Shown: positions 33,809 through 43,667 of the stretch, piece after piece
Layout: each line of letters starts with the position of its first letter
Position numbering within the stretch: the first letter of the stretch is position 1
Origin: an uncultured Prevotella sp.
Lineage (GTDB): Bacteria > Bacteroidota > Bacteroidia > Bacteroidales > Bacteroidaceae
Assembly (NCBI GenBank): GCA_900547005.1
Contig: URER01000002.1
Location: 78,018-142,017, forward strand
Direction of reading: 5' to 3'
Length of the DNA: 64,000 bases
Notes under the pieces: model-generated
The model's database searches: none
The model's input: only the letters and a program-made list of their open reading frames with translations
Told to the model about the DNA's origin: nothing
Program-made: the position numbers and the translations under genes

Positions 33809-34416
33809 TAAACGAAGAAACAAACAATAAGGTAAAAAGTATCAAACGTTCATTCCGTTTGCTTATGAACGGTGTGGCATCGCATTCGATGCGTGAAAAA
33901 GGCCTTAGTTATAAGATAAATTGGGGAATACAATTTTCGGATATAAAGAATTTGGCAGGCGAATATGGCAAGGACTACCAACTTGCCATAGAACTTTGGA
34001 AAGAAAATGTCAGAGAATGTAAGATTTTGGCAACGCTGATTATGCCGGTGGAAAAGATGTCGAATGATCTTGTAAATTTATGGGTAGAACAAACAGCGAC
34101 GCAGGAGATTGCAGAAATGGCAGTCTTCAACCTATATCAATATCTCGATTTCGCCCCAGAACTTGCATACGAATGGGTGGCTTCTGAGAATATATACAGG
34201 CAGTTGAGCGGATTCCATTTATTTGCGCGATTGTTTGCGAAAGGCAGACAACCAGATGAACGAGGGGTAAATGAATTTATTGATCAAGCTCTGGTGGCAT
34301 TTAATACTGATAATATTGCCTTGAAACACGCGGTAGCAAATAGTGTTTCCCACTTTTGCGATTTAGGAGAAACTTATGAGCAAATAGTCAGAAATGTGTT
34401 GCCGGAATTGTTGTAA
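33805..34416 (+). CDS. DNA-alkylation-repair-like (AlkD/HEAT) protein
   Basis: A 203-aa all-helical protein built from HEAT-like helical pairs (AGEYGKDYQLAIELWKENVRECKILATLIM fits the AlkD pattern, given here in part). AlkD removes bulky alkylated bases without base flipping. The repeat pattern is clear, but I cannot confirm the catalytic Asp/Trp set, so it may be a degenerate member. It is coupled to the M49 gene by an ATGA overlap. Confidence 0.65.
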   Translation: MINEETNNKVKSIKRSFRLLMNGVASHSMREKGLSYKINWGIQFSDIKNLAGEYGKDYQLAIELWKENVRECKILATLIMPVEKMSNDLVNLWVEQTATQEIAEMAVFNLYQYLDFAPELAYEWVASENIYRQLSGFHLFARLFAKGRQPDERGVNEFIDQALVAFNTDNIALKHAVANSVSHFCDLGETYEQIVRNVLPELL

Positions 34417-34471
34417 ACTACGTTTTAACGTTTTTTTGATAGTCCAGTATCTTTATTTGCATTAAAATTTG

Positions 34472-34479
34472 TACTTTTG
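34472..34479 (+). promoter_or_regulatory. -7 element of the fur-purA-hisS group
   Basis: TACTTTTG, 22 bp before GTG 34502. It lies inside the longer open frame, which argues for the GTG as the real start. Confidence 0.5.
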
Positions 34480-34501
34480 TGCGAATTTAATCTGTGTTGA
34501 C

Positions 34502-34993
34502 GTGACAAAGGATATCCTGATAAAGGAGGTCAAGGAAATTCTTACGAGTTACCTTGAGCTAAACCATTTGCGTAAGACGCCTGAACGGTACGCTATACTT
34601 GATGCTGCGTATAATATTGAAGGACCCTTTACGCTCGAAGAACTTGGCAACATACTCGAAAAAGAAAACTTTCGAGTGTCACGTGCTACATTATATAATA
34701 CAATGAAGCTGTTCATCGAGCTTCGTCTTGTCATACGCCATCGTTTTATTGGGCAAACTAAATATGAGGCTTGTTATCATAATGAAAATCATATACATCA
34801 GGTTTGCACTTTGTGTGGGAGTGTTACGGAAGTCGTTTCTAAAGAAATCGCAGATGCAATAGAGCATACCAAATTGCGACGCTTCCGTAAAGATGGCTTC
34901 ACGCTATATATATATGGGGTATGCTCAATGTGCCAGTCGCGCATAACACGAAAGAAAAATAATTTGAAACAACAGAAACAAGATAATAAATGA
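34502..34993 (+). CDS. Fur-family transcriptional regulator
   Basis: A 163-aa product from GTG 34502; the frame is open from a TTG at 34469, but the -7 element lies in that extension. The N-terminal winged helix is RKTPERYAILDAAYN...FRVSRATLYNTMKLF. The C-terminal domain has HIHQVCTLCGSV and a terminal CSMC pair, so it has the four-Cys structural zinc site. The metal specificity (Fe, Zn, or peroxide sensing) cannot be read directly. It overlaps purA by 4 bp. Confidence 0.9.
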   Translation: MTKDILIKEVKEILTSYLELNHLRKTPERYAILDAAYNIEGPFTLEELGNILEKENFRVSRATLYNTMKLFIELRLVIRHRFIGQTKYEACYHNENHIHQVCTLCGSVTEVVSKEIADAIEHTKLRRFRKDGFTLYIYGVCSMCQSRITRKKNNLKQQKQDNK

Positions 34994-36267
34994 ATACAGG
35001 TAAAGTAGATGTCTTACTGGGACTCCAGTGGGGCGATGAAGGTAAAGGTAAGGTTGTTGATGTACTCACACCACACTATGATGTAGTAGCCCGCTTTCAG
35101 GGAGGACCTAATGCAGGACATACTCTTGAGTTTGAAGGCCAGAAGTATGTATTGCGTAGTATTCCTTCCGGTATCTTTCAGGGTGGAAAGGTTAACATAA
35201 TTGGTAATGGCGTGGTTTTGGCTCCGGACCTTTTTATGGATGAGGCAAAAGGATTAGAACTTAGTGGACATAATCTCAAAGAACGCCTTTACATCTCTAA
35301 AAAGGCTCATTTGATAATGCCGACTCACAGATTGCTTGATAAGGCATTGGAAATTGCTAAAGGAAAAAACAAAGTTGGCACAACAGGCAAAGGTATTGGC
35401 CCTACATATACAGATAAGATAAGTCGTAATGGTTTACGTGTTGGCGATATTCTTGAAAACTTTGAAGCGAAATATGCGGAATGTAAAGAACGCCACATGA
35501 AAATGCTGGAAGCATTAAACTTTGATGACTTCAAAGACTTAGAAACCGTGGAAGCCAACTGGATGGCCGGTGTGGAATACATGAAGCAATACAAGTTTGT
35601 GGATAGCGAACATGAGATTAACAGAATCATACGCGAGGGTAAATCTATCCTTTGCGAAGGCGCACAAGGCACGATGCTTGATGTGGACTTCGGTAGTTAT
35701 CCGTTCGTTACCTCTTCAAATACAATCTGTTCCGGAGCGTGTTCCGGTCTGGGCGTCGGTCCGAATAAGATTGGTAATGTGTATGGTATTATGAAGGCTT
35801 ATTGCACACGTGTTGGTGCAGGACCATTCCCGACAGAACTTTTCGATGAAACTGGAAAAACAATACGAGACCTCGGTCATGAATATGGAGCTGTTACCGG
35901 CCGTGAGCGTCGTTGCGGCTGGATAGACCTCGTGGCATTGAAGTATGCTATCATGGTAAATGGTGTAACACATCTTATCATGATGAAGAGTGATGTGCTT
36001 GATAGTTTTGAGACTGTTAAAGCGTGTGTTGCATATAAACAAAATGGTATGGAGATAGATTATTTCCCATACAATATAGAAGACGGTATAGAGCCGGTTT
36101 ATAAAGAGATGCCTGGTTGGAAAACCGACATGACTAAATATACGTCAGAGGATCAGTTCCCGGAAGCATTCCTCAATTATGTTAAATTCTTGGAGGCTGA
36201 ACTTGAAACACCGATTAAAATCATATCAATTGGTCCGGATAGAGAACAGACAATCGTAAGAAAATAA
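34990..36267 (+). CDS. purA: adenylosuccinate synthetase
   Basis: PurA joins IMP and aspartate with GTP, the first step from IMP to AMP. The 425-aa protein has the GTP loop WGDEGKGKVVD, NAGHTLEF, the TTGKGIGPTY IMP loop and the GVGPNKIGNVYGI segment. Complete. It is preceded by fur (4-bp overlap) and followed by hisS (10-bp gap). Confidence 0.97.
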   Translation: MNTGKVDVLLGLQWGDEGKGKVVDVLTPHYDVVARFQGGPNAGHTLEFEGQKYVLRSIPSGIFQGGKVNIIGNGVVLAPDLFMDEAKGLELSGHNLKERLYISKKAHLIMPTHRLLDKALEIAKGKNKVGTTGKGIGPTYTDKISRNGLRVGDILENFEAKYAECKERHMKMLEALNFDDFKDLETVEANWMAGVEYMKQYKFVDSEHEINRIIREGKSILCEGAQGTMLDVDFGSYPFVTSSNTICSGACSGLGVGPNKIGNVYGIMKAYCTRVGAGPFPTELFDETGKTIRDLGHEYGAVTGRERRCGWIDLVALKYAIMVNGVTHLIMMKSDVLDSFETVKACVAYKQNGMEIDYFPYNIEDGIEPVYKEMPGWKTDMTKYTSEDQFPEAFLNYVKFLEAELETPIKIISIGPDREQTIVRK

Positions 36268-36277
36268 AGATTGAAAG

Positions 36278-37633
36278 ATGAATAAACCATCAATACCCAA
36301 AGGTACGCGCGATTTCTCTCCCGTTGAGATGGCAAAGCGTAACTATATATTCAATACCATACGTGACGTCTATGCTCTTTATGGCTTTGAACAGATAGAA
36401 ACGCCTGCGATGGAAACTTTGCAAACTCTCATGGGAAAATATGGAGAGGAAGGTGATAAGTTATTGTTCAAAGTTCTTAATTCCGGTAATTTCTTTAATA
36501 AATTATCTGATGAAGAACTGGTTGAGCGCAACGTTTTGCGCCTTGCCTCTCAAATATGTGAAAAAGGATTGCGTTACGACCTTACTGTTCCATTTGCCAG
36601 ATATGTCGTAATGCATCGTGATGAATTGCAATTACCATTCAAGCGCTATCAGATTCAACCAGTTTGGCGAGCAGACCGTCCCCAAAAAGGGCGCTACCGC
36701 GAGTTCTATCAGTGTGATGCAGACGTGGTTGGCTCAGATTCACTTCTTAATGAAGTTGAACTGATGCAGATAGTTGATACTGTATTTACACGTTTCGGCA
36801 TTCGTGTACAGATAAAGATAAATAACCGCAAGATTCTTGCGGGAATAGCTGATGTTATTGGTGCTGCCGATAAGATTGTTGACATTACGGTCGCAATAGA
36901 CAAACTTGACAAGATAGGAATAGATAATGTTAATGCAGAATTGCTTAATAACGGACTTTCAGAAGAACAAGTAGAAAAATTGCAGCCAATAATATTGCTT
37001 GAGGGTACCAACGAATCAAAACTAAACACTATAGTTGATGTGTTGAATGACTCTGAAATTGGAATGAAAGGTGTTGAAGAAACACGTTTCATACTTGATA
37101 AACTGAAAACTATAGGACTTAAAAATGAGATTCAGTTGGATTTGACTCTTGCACGCGGTCTCAATTATTATACAGGAGCAATATTTGAGGTAAAAGCTCT
37201 TGACACCCCAATGGGAAGTATTACCGGTGGTGGACGCTATGACAATCTTACGGGAATATTTGGAATGCCGGGACTTAGTGGCGTTGGTATTTCTTTTGGG
37301 GCAGACCGTATATACGATGTCTTGAATACTCTCGATTTGTATCCCAAAGAAAGTATAACAGGGACTCAAGTGCTTTTCATAAACTTTGGAGAAAAAGAAA
37401 CAGAATATTGTTTGCCAATAGTAGCTAAAGCACGTGAAAATGGAATACGGACAGAAATATATCCGGATACTTCAAAGATGAAGAAACAGATGAGTTATGC
37501 CAATGCCAAGCAGATTCCTTATGTCGTTCTTGCTGGTGAAAATGAAATGGAACAGGGTAAAATAACTCTTAAGAATATGATTACAGGAGAGCAACAACTT
37601 GTTACTCCAGACGAATTCTTACAGACTATATAA
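36278..37633 (+). CDS. hisS: histidyl-tRNA synthetase
   Basis: A class II aminoacyl-tRNA synthetase, 451 aa, N-terminus PKGTRDFSPVEM. Motif 2 is around RYQIQPVWRADRPQKGRYREFYQCDAD (given in part), the histidine-A motif LARGLNYYTGAIFEV, motif 3 GVGISFGADRIYD, and a C-terminal anticodon-binding domain. Complete. Confidence 0.96.
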   Translation: MNKPSIPKGTRDFSPVEMAKRNYIFNTIRDVYALYGFEQIETPAMETLQTLMGKYGEEGDKLLFKVLNSGNFFNKLSDEELVERNVLRLASQICEKGLRYDLTVPFARYVVMHRDELQLPFKRYQIQPVWRADRPQKGRYREFYQCDADVVGSDSLLNEVELMQIVDTVFTRFGIRVQIKINNRKILAGIADVIGAADKIVDITVAIDKLDKIGIDNVNAELLNNGLSEEQVEKLQPIILLEGTNESKLNTIVDVLNDSEIGMKGVEETRFILDKLKTIGLKNEIQLDLTLARGLNYYTGAIFEVKALDTPMGSITGGGRYDNLTGIFGMPGLSGVGISFGADRIYDVLNTLDLYPKESITGTQVLFINFGEKETEYCLPIVAKARENGIRTEIYPDTSKMKKQMSYANAKQIPYVVLAGENEMEQGKITLKNMITGEQQLVTPDEFLQTI

Positions 37634-37640
37634 TATTTTA

Positions 37641-37681
37641 AGGCAGAATAAGATACTGTAAAAAGTATTCTTATTCTGCCT
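37641..37681 (+). terminator. terminator after hisS
   Basis: 12-bp perfect stem AGGCAGAATAAG/CTTATTCTGCCT followed by TTATCTTATTAT. Confidence 0.85.
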
Positions 37682-37730
37682 TTATCTTATTATACAAAAG
37701 ACAATCTCAACTTAAAAACTTTATAAGGAA

Positions 37731-38723
37731 ATGAAGAAAACAGCAATTTTATTATTTTCAATTGTTGCAATATTGTTGCTAACAAGTGCTCGTAAAGCTA
37801 CTACAACAATTTTTATAATTGGTGATTCTACAGCAGCAAACAAAGATATATCTGGAGAAAAACAAGAAAGAGGGTGGGGAATGGTCTTGCAAGGTTTCTT
37901 CTCAGAGGACATTAGAATTGACAATCATGCTGTTAATGGCCGTTCTTCAAAAAGTTTTATTGCAGAAGGGAGATGGAAAAAAGTGTTGGAACGCATTAAA
38001 CCGGGAGATTATGTATTCATCCAGTTTGGGCATAATGATGAGAAGCCACAGCCGGAGCGGCATACAGATCCCGGCTCAACTTATGATGCTAACCTCAAAC
38101 TTTTTATAAATCAGACTATTGAAAAGGGAGGAATACCGGTACTCTTTACTCCTGTGGTACGTCGGAACTTTTATCTTGTTCCTGATAAACAAGATGATGA
38201 CGAGTTGTTGCGTAATACAACATATCTGGGAGAAAAGGTCAATAGCGACACTCTTGTAGACACTCACGGGGCTTATTTACAATCTGTAAAGAATGTCGCG
38301 AATGAAACCGGCTGCCTATTTATAGATGCAAACAAGATTACTTATGAGATAGAACAAGGGCTTGGCGTAGAAGGTTCTCGCCGTTTGCATATGTGGTTCC
38401 GTCCTGGTGAACACCACAGCCTGCCAAAAGGAAGGCAAGATAATACACATTATAATGTATATGGGGCTCATGTCGTAGCATCTGCTATTGCCGATGCTGT
38501 ATCAGAAACCATTCCTGCACTGAAAAAATATGTACGCCATTACGATTATATAGTGGCCGCAAATGGAACCGGTAATTATATGACACCAGAGGATGCCATT
38601 ACGGCCGCACCTGTTAATGCTAAAACCAAAATTCTTATTTTGAATGGAATATATGCCAAACCAACCATTCCACAAAATAAGAAAATAAAGTTTGATTTCT
38701 TTGATGGCGCAAAATTTGAATAA
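37731..38723 (+). CDS. CE12-type SGNH esterase with truncated CE8 pectinesterase tail
   Basis: A 330-aa exported protein with a signal peptide (about 1-20). Residues 25-265 are an SGNH hydrolase like rhamnogalacturonan acetylesterase: GDSTAANK with the catalytic Ser, HAVNGRSSKSF, FGHNDEKP, and a C-terminal THYNVYGAH with the catalytic His. From about 278 the sequence turns into the start of a pectinesterase domain (YDYIVAANGTGNYMTPEDAI, ILILNGIY), which stops after roughly 50 of the expected 300 residues. So a CE12-CE8 fusion has lost most of its second enzyme. The esterase half looks intact. Confidence 0.8.
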   Translation: MKKTAILLFSIVAILLLTSARKATTTIFIIGDSTAANKDISGEKQERGWGMVLQGFFSEDIRIDNHAVNGRSSKSFIAEGRWKKVLERIKPGDYVFIQFGHNDEKPQPERHTDPGSTYDANLKLFINQTIEKGGIPVLFTPVVRRNFYLVPDKQDDDELLRNTTYLGEKVNSDTLVDTHGAYLQSVKNVANETGCLFIDANKITYEIEQGLGVEGSRRLHMWFRPGEHHSLPKGRQDNTHYNVYGAHVVASAIADAVSETIPALKKYVRHYDYIVAANGTGNYMTPEDAITAAPVNAKTKILILNGIYAKPTIPQNKKIKFDFFDGAKFE

Positions 38724-38761
38724 AAGGAAATTCAAATAATAGTACATAAAAATGTATTTAT

Positions 38762-38797
38762 ATACAGCTTCGATTCTAAAGAATATCGAAGCTGTAT
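38762..38797 (+). terminator. hairpin after the esterase gene
   Basis: 13-bp perfect stem ATACAGCTTCGAT/ATCGAAGCTGTAT. There is no clear T-run, so termination strength is uncertain. Confidence 0.65.
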
Positions 38798-38871
38798 GTG
38801 ATTATAATCAATATTGAATAAATAAACACAAAAAATAAATCTATTAGTATCTGTATTTAAGTATTTTTTAG

Positions 38872-38879
38872 TATCTTTG
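38872..38879 (+). promoter_or_regulatory. -7 element of the glycogen operon
   Basis: TATCTTTG followed by CACC, 13 bp before the first ATG (38893). The upstream half is weak. Confidence 0.55.
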
Positions 38880-38892
38880 CACCGCATTTATA

Positions 38893-40566
38893 ATGTTATA
38901 TATGAAAAAAGGTAGAATGCTTCCAGATTATATTTTTGAATCAAGTTGGGAGGTTTGTAATAAGGTAGGTGGAATTTATACAGTTCTTTCAACGCGTGCA
39001 AAAACATTACAGGATAAGATGAAAGATAGGACAATCTTTATCGGACCTAACTGTTGGCATGACATTTCAAGTCCTTACTTTATAGAAGAACCAACATTAT
39101 TTGAAGATTGGAAAAATAAAGCAGATACAGAAGGGCTTAGTTTGAAAATAGGTAGATGGGATATTCCAGGAGAGCCTATTTCGATACTTGTTGACTTTGA
39201 GCCTTTTTACAGAGAGAAGAACAACATTTACGGTAAGATGTGGGAACTATACGGAGTAGATAGTTTGCATTCTTATGGCGACTACGATGAAGCGTCTATG
39301 TTCTCTTATGCTGCTGCAAAAGTCGTAGAAAGTTTTTATAACTACTATCTCGATGATTCCAAATCTGTAGTTTATCATGGAAATGAATGGATGACAGGAC
39401 TTGGACTTTTATACATTCATCACAAACTTCCACAGATAGCTACATTATTTACAACTCATGCTACAAGCATAGGCAGAAGTATCGCCGGAAATAATAAGCC
39501 ATTATATGATTATCTTTTTGCATATAATGGAGACCAAATGGCCGGAGAACTTAATATGCAAAGCAAACATTCGATAGAAAAGCAGACTGCGAAATATGTT
39601 GATTGCTTTACTACTGTCAGCGAGATAACTGCAAATGAATGTAAAGAGTTGTTGGATAAGTCTGTTGACAAAGTCCTTCCTAATGGATTTGAAAATAATT
39701 TCATACCTAAAGGTGCGACATTTACAAAGAAAAGGAAGGCAGCAAGAAAACGTCTGCTAAATGTTGCTAACGCATTGTTGGGCACAGACTTAGGAGATGA
39801 CACTTTGATTATCTCTACAAGTGGACGTTATGAGTTCCGTAATAAAGGAATTGATGTCTATATTGAGGCTATGAACCGCTTGAAACGCGACAAGAATCTG
39901 AACAAAAATATCATCGCTTTTATTGAAATACCGGGTTGGGTTGGTGAGCCTCGAAAAGATTTGACAGACCGCTTGGCTTCTAATCAGACTTTCGACACAC
40001 CTTTGGAGATTCCTATGGTTACTCATTGGCTTAACAATATGAGCCACGACAATGTACTTGATATGCTAAAATATCTTGATATGCACAATTTAAAAGATGA
40101 TAAAGTGAAGATAATCTTCCTTCCTTGTTATCTTACCGGCAATGACGGCGTGATAAATATGTCATATTATGACCTTGTGCTTGGAAACGATTTGTGCATT
40201 TATCCTTCTTATTATGAGCCCTGGGGATATACTCCGCTTGAGGCAATCGCTTTCAAAGTACCTTGTATTACCACAGATCTCGCAGGCTTTGGCCTTTGGG
40301 CAAACAGTGAAAAAGGTGAATATAGCGAAATCGAAGACGGCGTAAAGGTGATACACAGAACCGATTACAACTATTCAGAAGTTGCAGATGTTATAAAAGA
40401 TACGGTAAGCAAATTCTCGAATATGACCGATGTGCAAATAAAGAAATGTCGTGCCAATGCAGACAAACTTTCAAAGAAAGCGTTATGGCGCGAATTTATA
40501 GAATTCTATTATGACGCTTATGATATTGCTTTAACTAAAGCTAATGAAAGAAAAATAAAGAATTAA
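38893..40566 (+). CDS. glycogen synthase (GT3 family)
   Basis: A 557-aa protein of the animal/fungal-type GT3 glycogen synthase, not bacterial GlgA (GT5). Seen: FESSWEVCNKVGGIYTVLSTRA, VYHGNEWMTGLGLLYIH, TTHATSIGRSI, LPNGFENNF and the acceptor-end segment YYEPWGYTPLEA. GT3 enzymes use UDP-glucose; bacterial members may be flexible. ATG 38902 is an alternative start three codons in. It lies 20 bp before the phosphorylase gene, forming a glycogen turnover operon. Confidence 0.88.
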   Translation: MLYMKKGRMLPDYIFESSWEVCNKVGGIYTVLSTRAKTLQDKMKDRTIFIGPNCWHDISSPYFIEEPTLFEDWKNKADTEGLSLKIGRWDIPGEPISILVDFEPFYREKNNIYGKMWELYGVDSLHSYGDYDEASMFSYAAAKVVESFYNYYLDDSKSVVYHGNEWMTGLGLLYIHHKLPQIATLFTTHATSIGRSIAGNNKPLYDYLFAYNGDQMAGELNMQSKHSIEKQTAKYVDCFTTVSEITANECKELLDKSVDKVLPNGFENNFIPKGATFTKKRKAARKRLLNVANALLGTDLGDDTLIISTSGRYEFRNKGIDVYIEAMNRLKRDKNLNKNIIAFIEIPGWVGEPRKDLTDRLASNQTFDTPLEIPMVTHWLNNMSHDNVLDMLKYLDMHNLKDDKVKIIFLPCYLTGNDGVINMSYYDLVLGNDLCIYPSYYEPWGYTPLEAIAFKVPCITTDLAGFGLWANSEKGEYSEIEDGVKVIHRTDYNYSEVADVIKDTVSKFSNMTDVQIKKCRANADKLSKKALWREFIEFYYDAYDIALTKANERKIKN

Positions 40567-40586
40567 TAACAACAAATAAAACAATT

Positions 40587-43145
40587 ATGAAAATCAAATC
40601 TGACTATTCAAATGCCCCTCTTTGGAAAGAGATTACGGTAAAATCAAAGCTTCCAGAAGAATTGAAATGTCTCGATGAACTCGCACATAATATGTGGTGG
40701 GCTTGGAACTACGAAGCTCGCAACTTGTGGAAGAGTCTTGATGAAGAACTTTATGAGAAAGTTGGACACAATCCGGTGATGCTTCTTGACAGTCTCAGCT
40801 ATGAGCGCAAGGAAGCTATCGTGAAGGATCGTGCCATTATGAAAGAAGTAAAAGATGTATATAAGCAGTTTCGCAAATATATGGATGTTAAGCCGGACTG
40901 CAAACGTCCGTCTGTAGCATACTTCTGTATGGAATATGGTCTAAATCAGACTTTGAAGATATATTCTGGTGGTCTTGGTATGCTTGCCGGAGACTACATT
41001 AAGGAGGCATCTGATTCTAATGTAGATATGTGCGCGGTAGGTTTCCTCTATCGTTATGGATATTTCAAACAGAGTCTTAGTATGGCTGGTGAGCAGATTG
41101 CCAACTACGATGCTCAGAACTTCAACTCTCTACCTATCGTTCGCCAGTTGGACGAGAACGGAGAACCTTTGGTTGTTGACGTTCCATATATGAACTATCA
41201 GGTTCACGCTTACGTATGGTGCGTTAATGTAGGTCGTGTAAAGCTCTATCTGCTTGACACAGACAATGAAATGAACTCGGAATATGACAAGCCTATCACT
41301 CACTCTCTTTATGGTGGTGATTGGGAAAACCGCTTGAAGCAAGAGATTCTGCTCGGTATCGGTGGTATCCTCACATTGAAGAAACTTGGTATTACAAAGC
41401 AGATATATCACTGCAACGAAGGTCATGCAGCGCTCTGCAATCTCCAGCGTCTTTGTGATTATATTGACGGAGGTTTGAACTTCAACCAAGCATTGGAACT
41501 TGTACGCGCATCTTCTTTGTACACTGTTCATACTCCGGTTCCTGCCGGCCACGACTATTTTGACGAGGCTCTCTTCGGAAAATACATGGGTGGTTATCCT
41601 GCAAAACTTGGAATCACATGGGATGAGTTCATCGGAATGGGACGTATCAATCCAGAGGACCACAGCGAGAGATTCTGTATGTCTACATTCGCTTGTAACA
41701 CCTGCCAAGAGGTAAATGGTGTAAGTAAGCTCCACGGTTGGGTAAGCCAGAAGATGTTCTCTTCAATTTGGAAGGGATACTATCCAGAAGAGAACCACGT
41801 AGGATATGTTACCAATGGTGTTCACTTCCCGACATGGACAGCTACAGAATGGCGCAAGGTTTATGACAAATACTTCGATAAGAAGTTTATGGGCGACCAA
41901 AGCAATGAAGATATATGGCATGCTATATACAATGTTCCAGATGAGGAAATTTGGGAAACACGTATGACTTTGAAGCAGAAGTTGATTACATACATCCGCG
42001 AGAAGTTCACGCAAACATGGTTGAAGAATCAGGGCGACCCTTCACGTGTGGTTTCTCTGCTTGAGCGTATCAATCCGAACGCACTTATGATTGGTTTCTG
42101 CCGTCGTTTTGCAACATACAAGCGTGCTCATTTGCTGTTCACTGATTTGGACCGTCTTTCTAAGATTGTCAACGATCCTGAGCATCCTGTATTGTTCTTC
42201 TTCTCAGGAAAGGCTCACCCGGCTGACGGCGCAGGACAAGGGCTGATCAAGAAGATATTCGAGATAAGCCAGCGTCCAGAATTCCTTGGCAAAATCATCT
42301 TCCTCGAAGACTATGATATGCAGCTTGCACGTCGTCTCGTTTCTGGCGTTGATATCTGGATGAACACTCCGACACGTCCTCTTGAGGCTTCCGGTACATC
42401 AGGTGAGAAGGCTGAGATGAATGGTGTTGTAAACCTTTCTGTCCTCGACGGATGGTGGGTTGAAGGTTATCGTAAGGGCGCAGGATGGGCTCTCCCACAG
42501 AAGCGTACATACCAGAATCAGGGCTATCAGGATCAGCTTGATGCTGCAACAATCTACTCACTCCTTGAGAACGAAATCATTCCATTGTATTACAACAAGG
42601 ACAACGGCAAGACATATAGCTCAGACTGGCTGAAAGTTGTGAAGAACTCTATCGCAACAATCGCTCCTCACTATACTATGAAGCGTCAGCTTGACGATTA
42701 TTATGACAAGTTCTACACCAATCAGGCTACTCGTTTCGAGGCACTTTCTAAGAATGACAATGCTCTTGCTAAGGAGATTGCAAGTTGGAAAGAAACCGTT
42801 GCTGAGCGTTGGGATTCAATCAATGTCGTATCTAAGGACACTTCTGCCCTTATCGACAGCGAGACAGGTAACGCATATAAGTTGACTTACGTAATAGATG
42901 AGCAGGGACTCAATGATGCGGTAGGTCTTGAATTGGTATCAATCAAGAACGACGCAGAGGATGAGATTACTATCCATACTGTTCGTCCGTTTGAGATGGT
43001 AAAGAAGGAAGGAAACCTCTACACCTTCGAATGCAAGTTTGAGCCGGATCACGCAGGTACATATAAGGCTTGTGTACGTATGTATCCTAAGTGCGACAAA
43101 CTTCCTCATCGTCAGGACTTCAGCTACGTCAAGTGGTTAGACTAA
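40587..43145 (+). CDS. alpha-glucan (glycogen) phosphorylase
   Basis: An 852-aa GT35 protein of the shorter bacterial type (TIGR02094-like). N-terminal ELAHNMWWAWNYEA, FCMEYGLNQTLKIYSGGLGMLAGDY, then the pyridoxal-phosphate lysine in EASGTSGEKAEMNG, followed by VNLSVLDGWW. It releases glucose-1-phosphate from glycogen or maltodextrins. The C-terminal 120 residues form an extra beta domain. The residue before the Lys is Glu where Met is more usual. Operon partner of the GT3 synthase. Confidence 0.9.
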   Translation: MKIKSDYSNAPLWKEITVKSKLPEELKCLDELAHNMWWAWNYEARNLWKSLDEELYEKVGHNPVMLLDSLSYERKEAIVKDRAIMKEVKDVYKQFRKYMDVKPDCKRPSVAYFCMEYGLNQTLKIYSGGLGMLAGDYIKEASDSNVDMCAVGFLYRYGYFKQSLSMAGEQIANYDAQNFNSLPIVRQLDENGEPLVVDVPYMNYQVHAYVWCVNVGRVKLYLLDTDNEMNSEYDKPITHSLYGGDWENRLKQEILLGIGGILTLKKLGITKQIYHCNEGHAALCNLQRLCDYIDGGLNFNQALELVRASSLYTVHTPVPAGHDYFDEALFGKYMGGYPAKLGITWDEFIGMGRINPEDHSERFCMSTFACNTCQEVNGVSKLHGWVSQKMFSSIWKGYYPEENHVGYVTNGVHFPTWTATEWRKVYDKYFDKKFMGDQSNEDIWHAIYNVPDEEIWETRMTLKQKLITYIREKFTQTWLKNQGDPSRVVSLLERINPNALMIGFCRRFATYKRAHLLFTDLDRLSKIVNDPEHPVLFFFSGKAHPADGAGQGLIKKIFEISQRPEFLGKIIFLEDYDMQLARRLVSGVDIWMNTPTRPLEASGTSGEKAEMNGVVNLSVLDGWWVEGYRKGAGWALPQKRTYQNQGYQDQLDAATIYSLLENEIIPLYYNKDNGKTYSSDWLKVVKNSIATIAPHYTMKRQLDDYYDKFYTNQATRFEALSKNDNALAKEIASWKETVAERWDSINVVSKDTSALIDSETGNAYKLTYVIDEQGLNDAVGLELVSIKNDAEDEITIHTVRPFEMVKKEGNLYTFECKFEPDHAGTYKACVRMYPKCDKLPHRQDFSYVKWLD

Positions 43146-43153
43146 TATTATTT

Positions 43154-43196
43154 TTTCTTTGTCGGAGTGATGGAAACTTCATTTCCAACAAAGAAA
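43154..43196 (+). terminator. hairpin 1 after the phosphorylase gene
   Basis: Stem TTTCTTTGTCGGA with TCCAACAAAGAAA (one mismatch). It may be a terminator or an mRNA 3' end stabiliser. Confidence 0.5.
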
Positions 43197-43218
43197 GATT
43201 TTATATATAATAACTATT

Positions 43219-43266
43219 AAGAGTCATATCAATTCTCTATATAGAGTTTGATATGACTCTTTTTTA
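43219..43266 (+). terminator. terminator of the glycogen operon
   Basis: 14-bp perfect stem AAGAGTCATATCAA/TTGATATGACTCTT followed by TTTTTATG. Confidence 0.85.
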
Positions 43267-43269
43267 TGT

Positions 43270-43376
43270 CCATTTCTTTAGTTCAATATTACTTATTCTA
43301 TCTTTTTCCTGCTTTATTTATAACTATTTCTTCTGAAACTTGCATATTTATAATCAAAATTATTGCTGTCTTGTAA
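43270..43376. repeat. imperfect direct repeat flanking carB, left copy
   Basis: It shares GTTCAATATTA, AACTAT-T-TTCTGAAACT and AATCAAAAT, in the same order and spacing, with 47144-47260. Confidence 0.65.
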
Positions 43377-43475
43377 ACAATAATCGCAATAATTTTATGT
43401 AGTTCATATCTCGTTGATTTTCAAATGAATAGCAATTTTGACATCAAGAAAGGTATAAACAAAGCAGTATTAGGT

Positions 43476-43607
43476 CCAAAATACTCAAGTAATCAAGCCC
43501 AAATTACTCAAGTACTACACCCGAATTACTCGAGTACTACACCCGAATTACTCGAGTACTACACCCAGATTACTTGAGTACTGTCCCCAAATTACTTGAC
43601 TGTTGCA
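43476..43607. repeat. 22-bp tandem array C (6 units)
   Basis: Units start at 43476, 43498, 43520, 43542, 43564 and 43586, all 22 bp. Consensus CCCRAATTACTCGAGTACTA plus CA. The centre is TACTCAAGTA, TACTCGAGTA or TACTTGAGTA in different units, a dyad of TACT and AGTA. Confidence 0.92.
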
Positions 43608-43667
43608 TTCAAATAGATTAAATACTAAGGCCAAAATGCTCTTAACTACTATGAACAATACAAATTA

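Noticed and set aside
34469..34501. Longer N-terminus of the Fur protein from TTG 34469
   Set aside because: The added codons contain the -7 promoter element, so they would not be transcribed.
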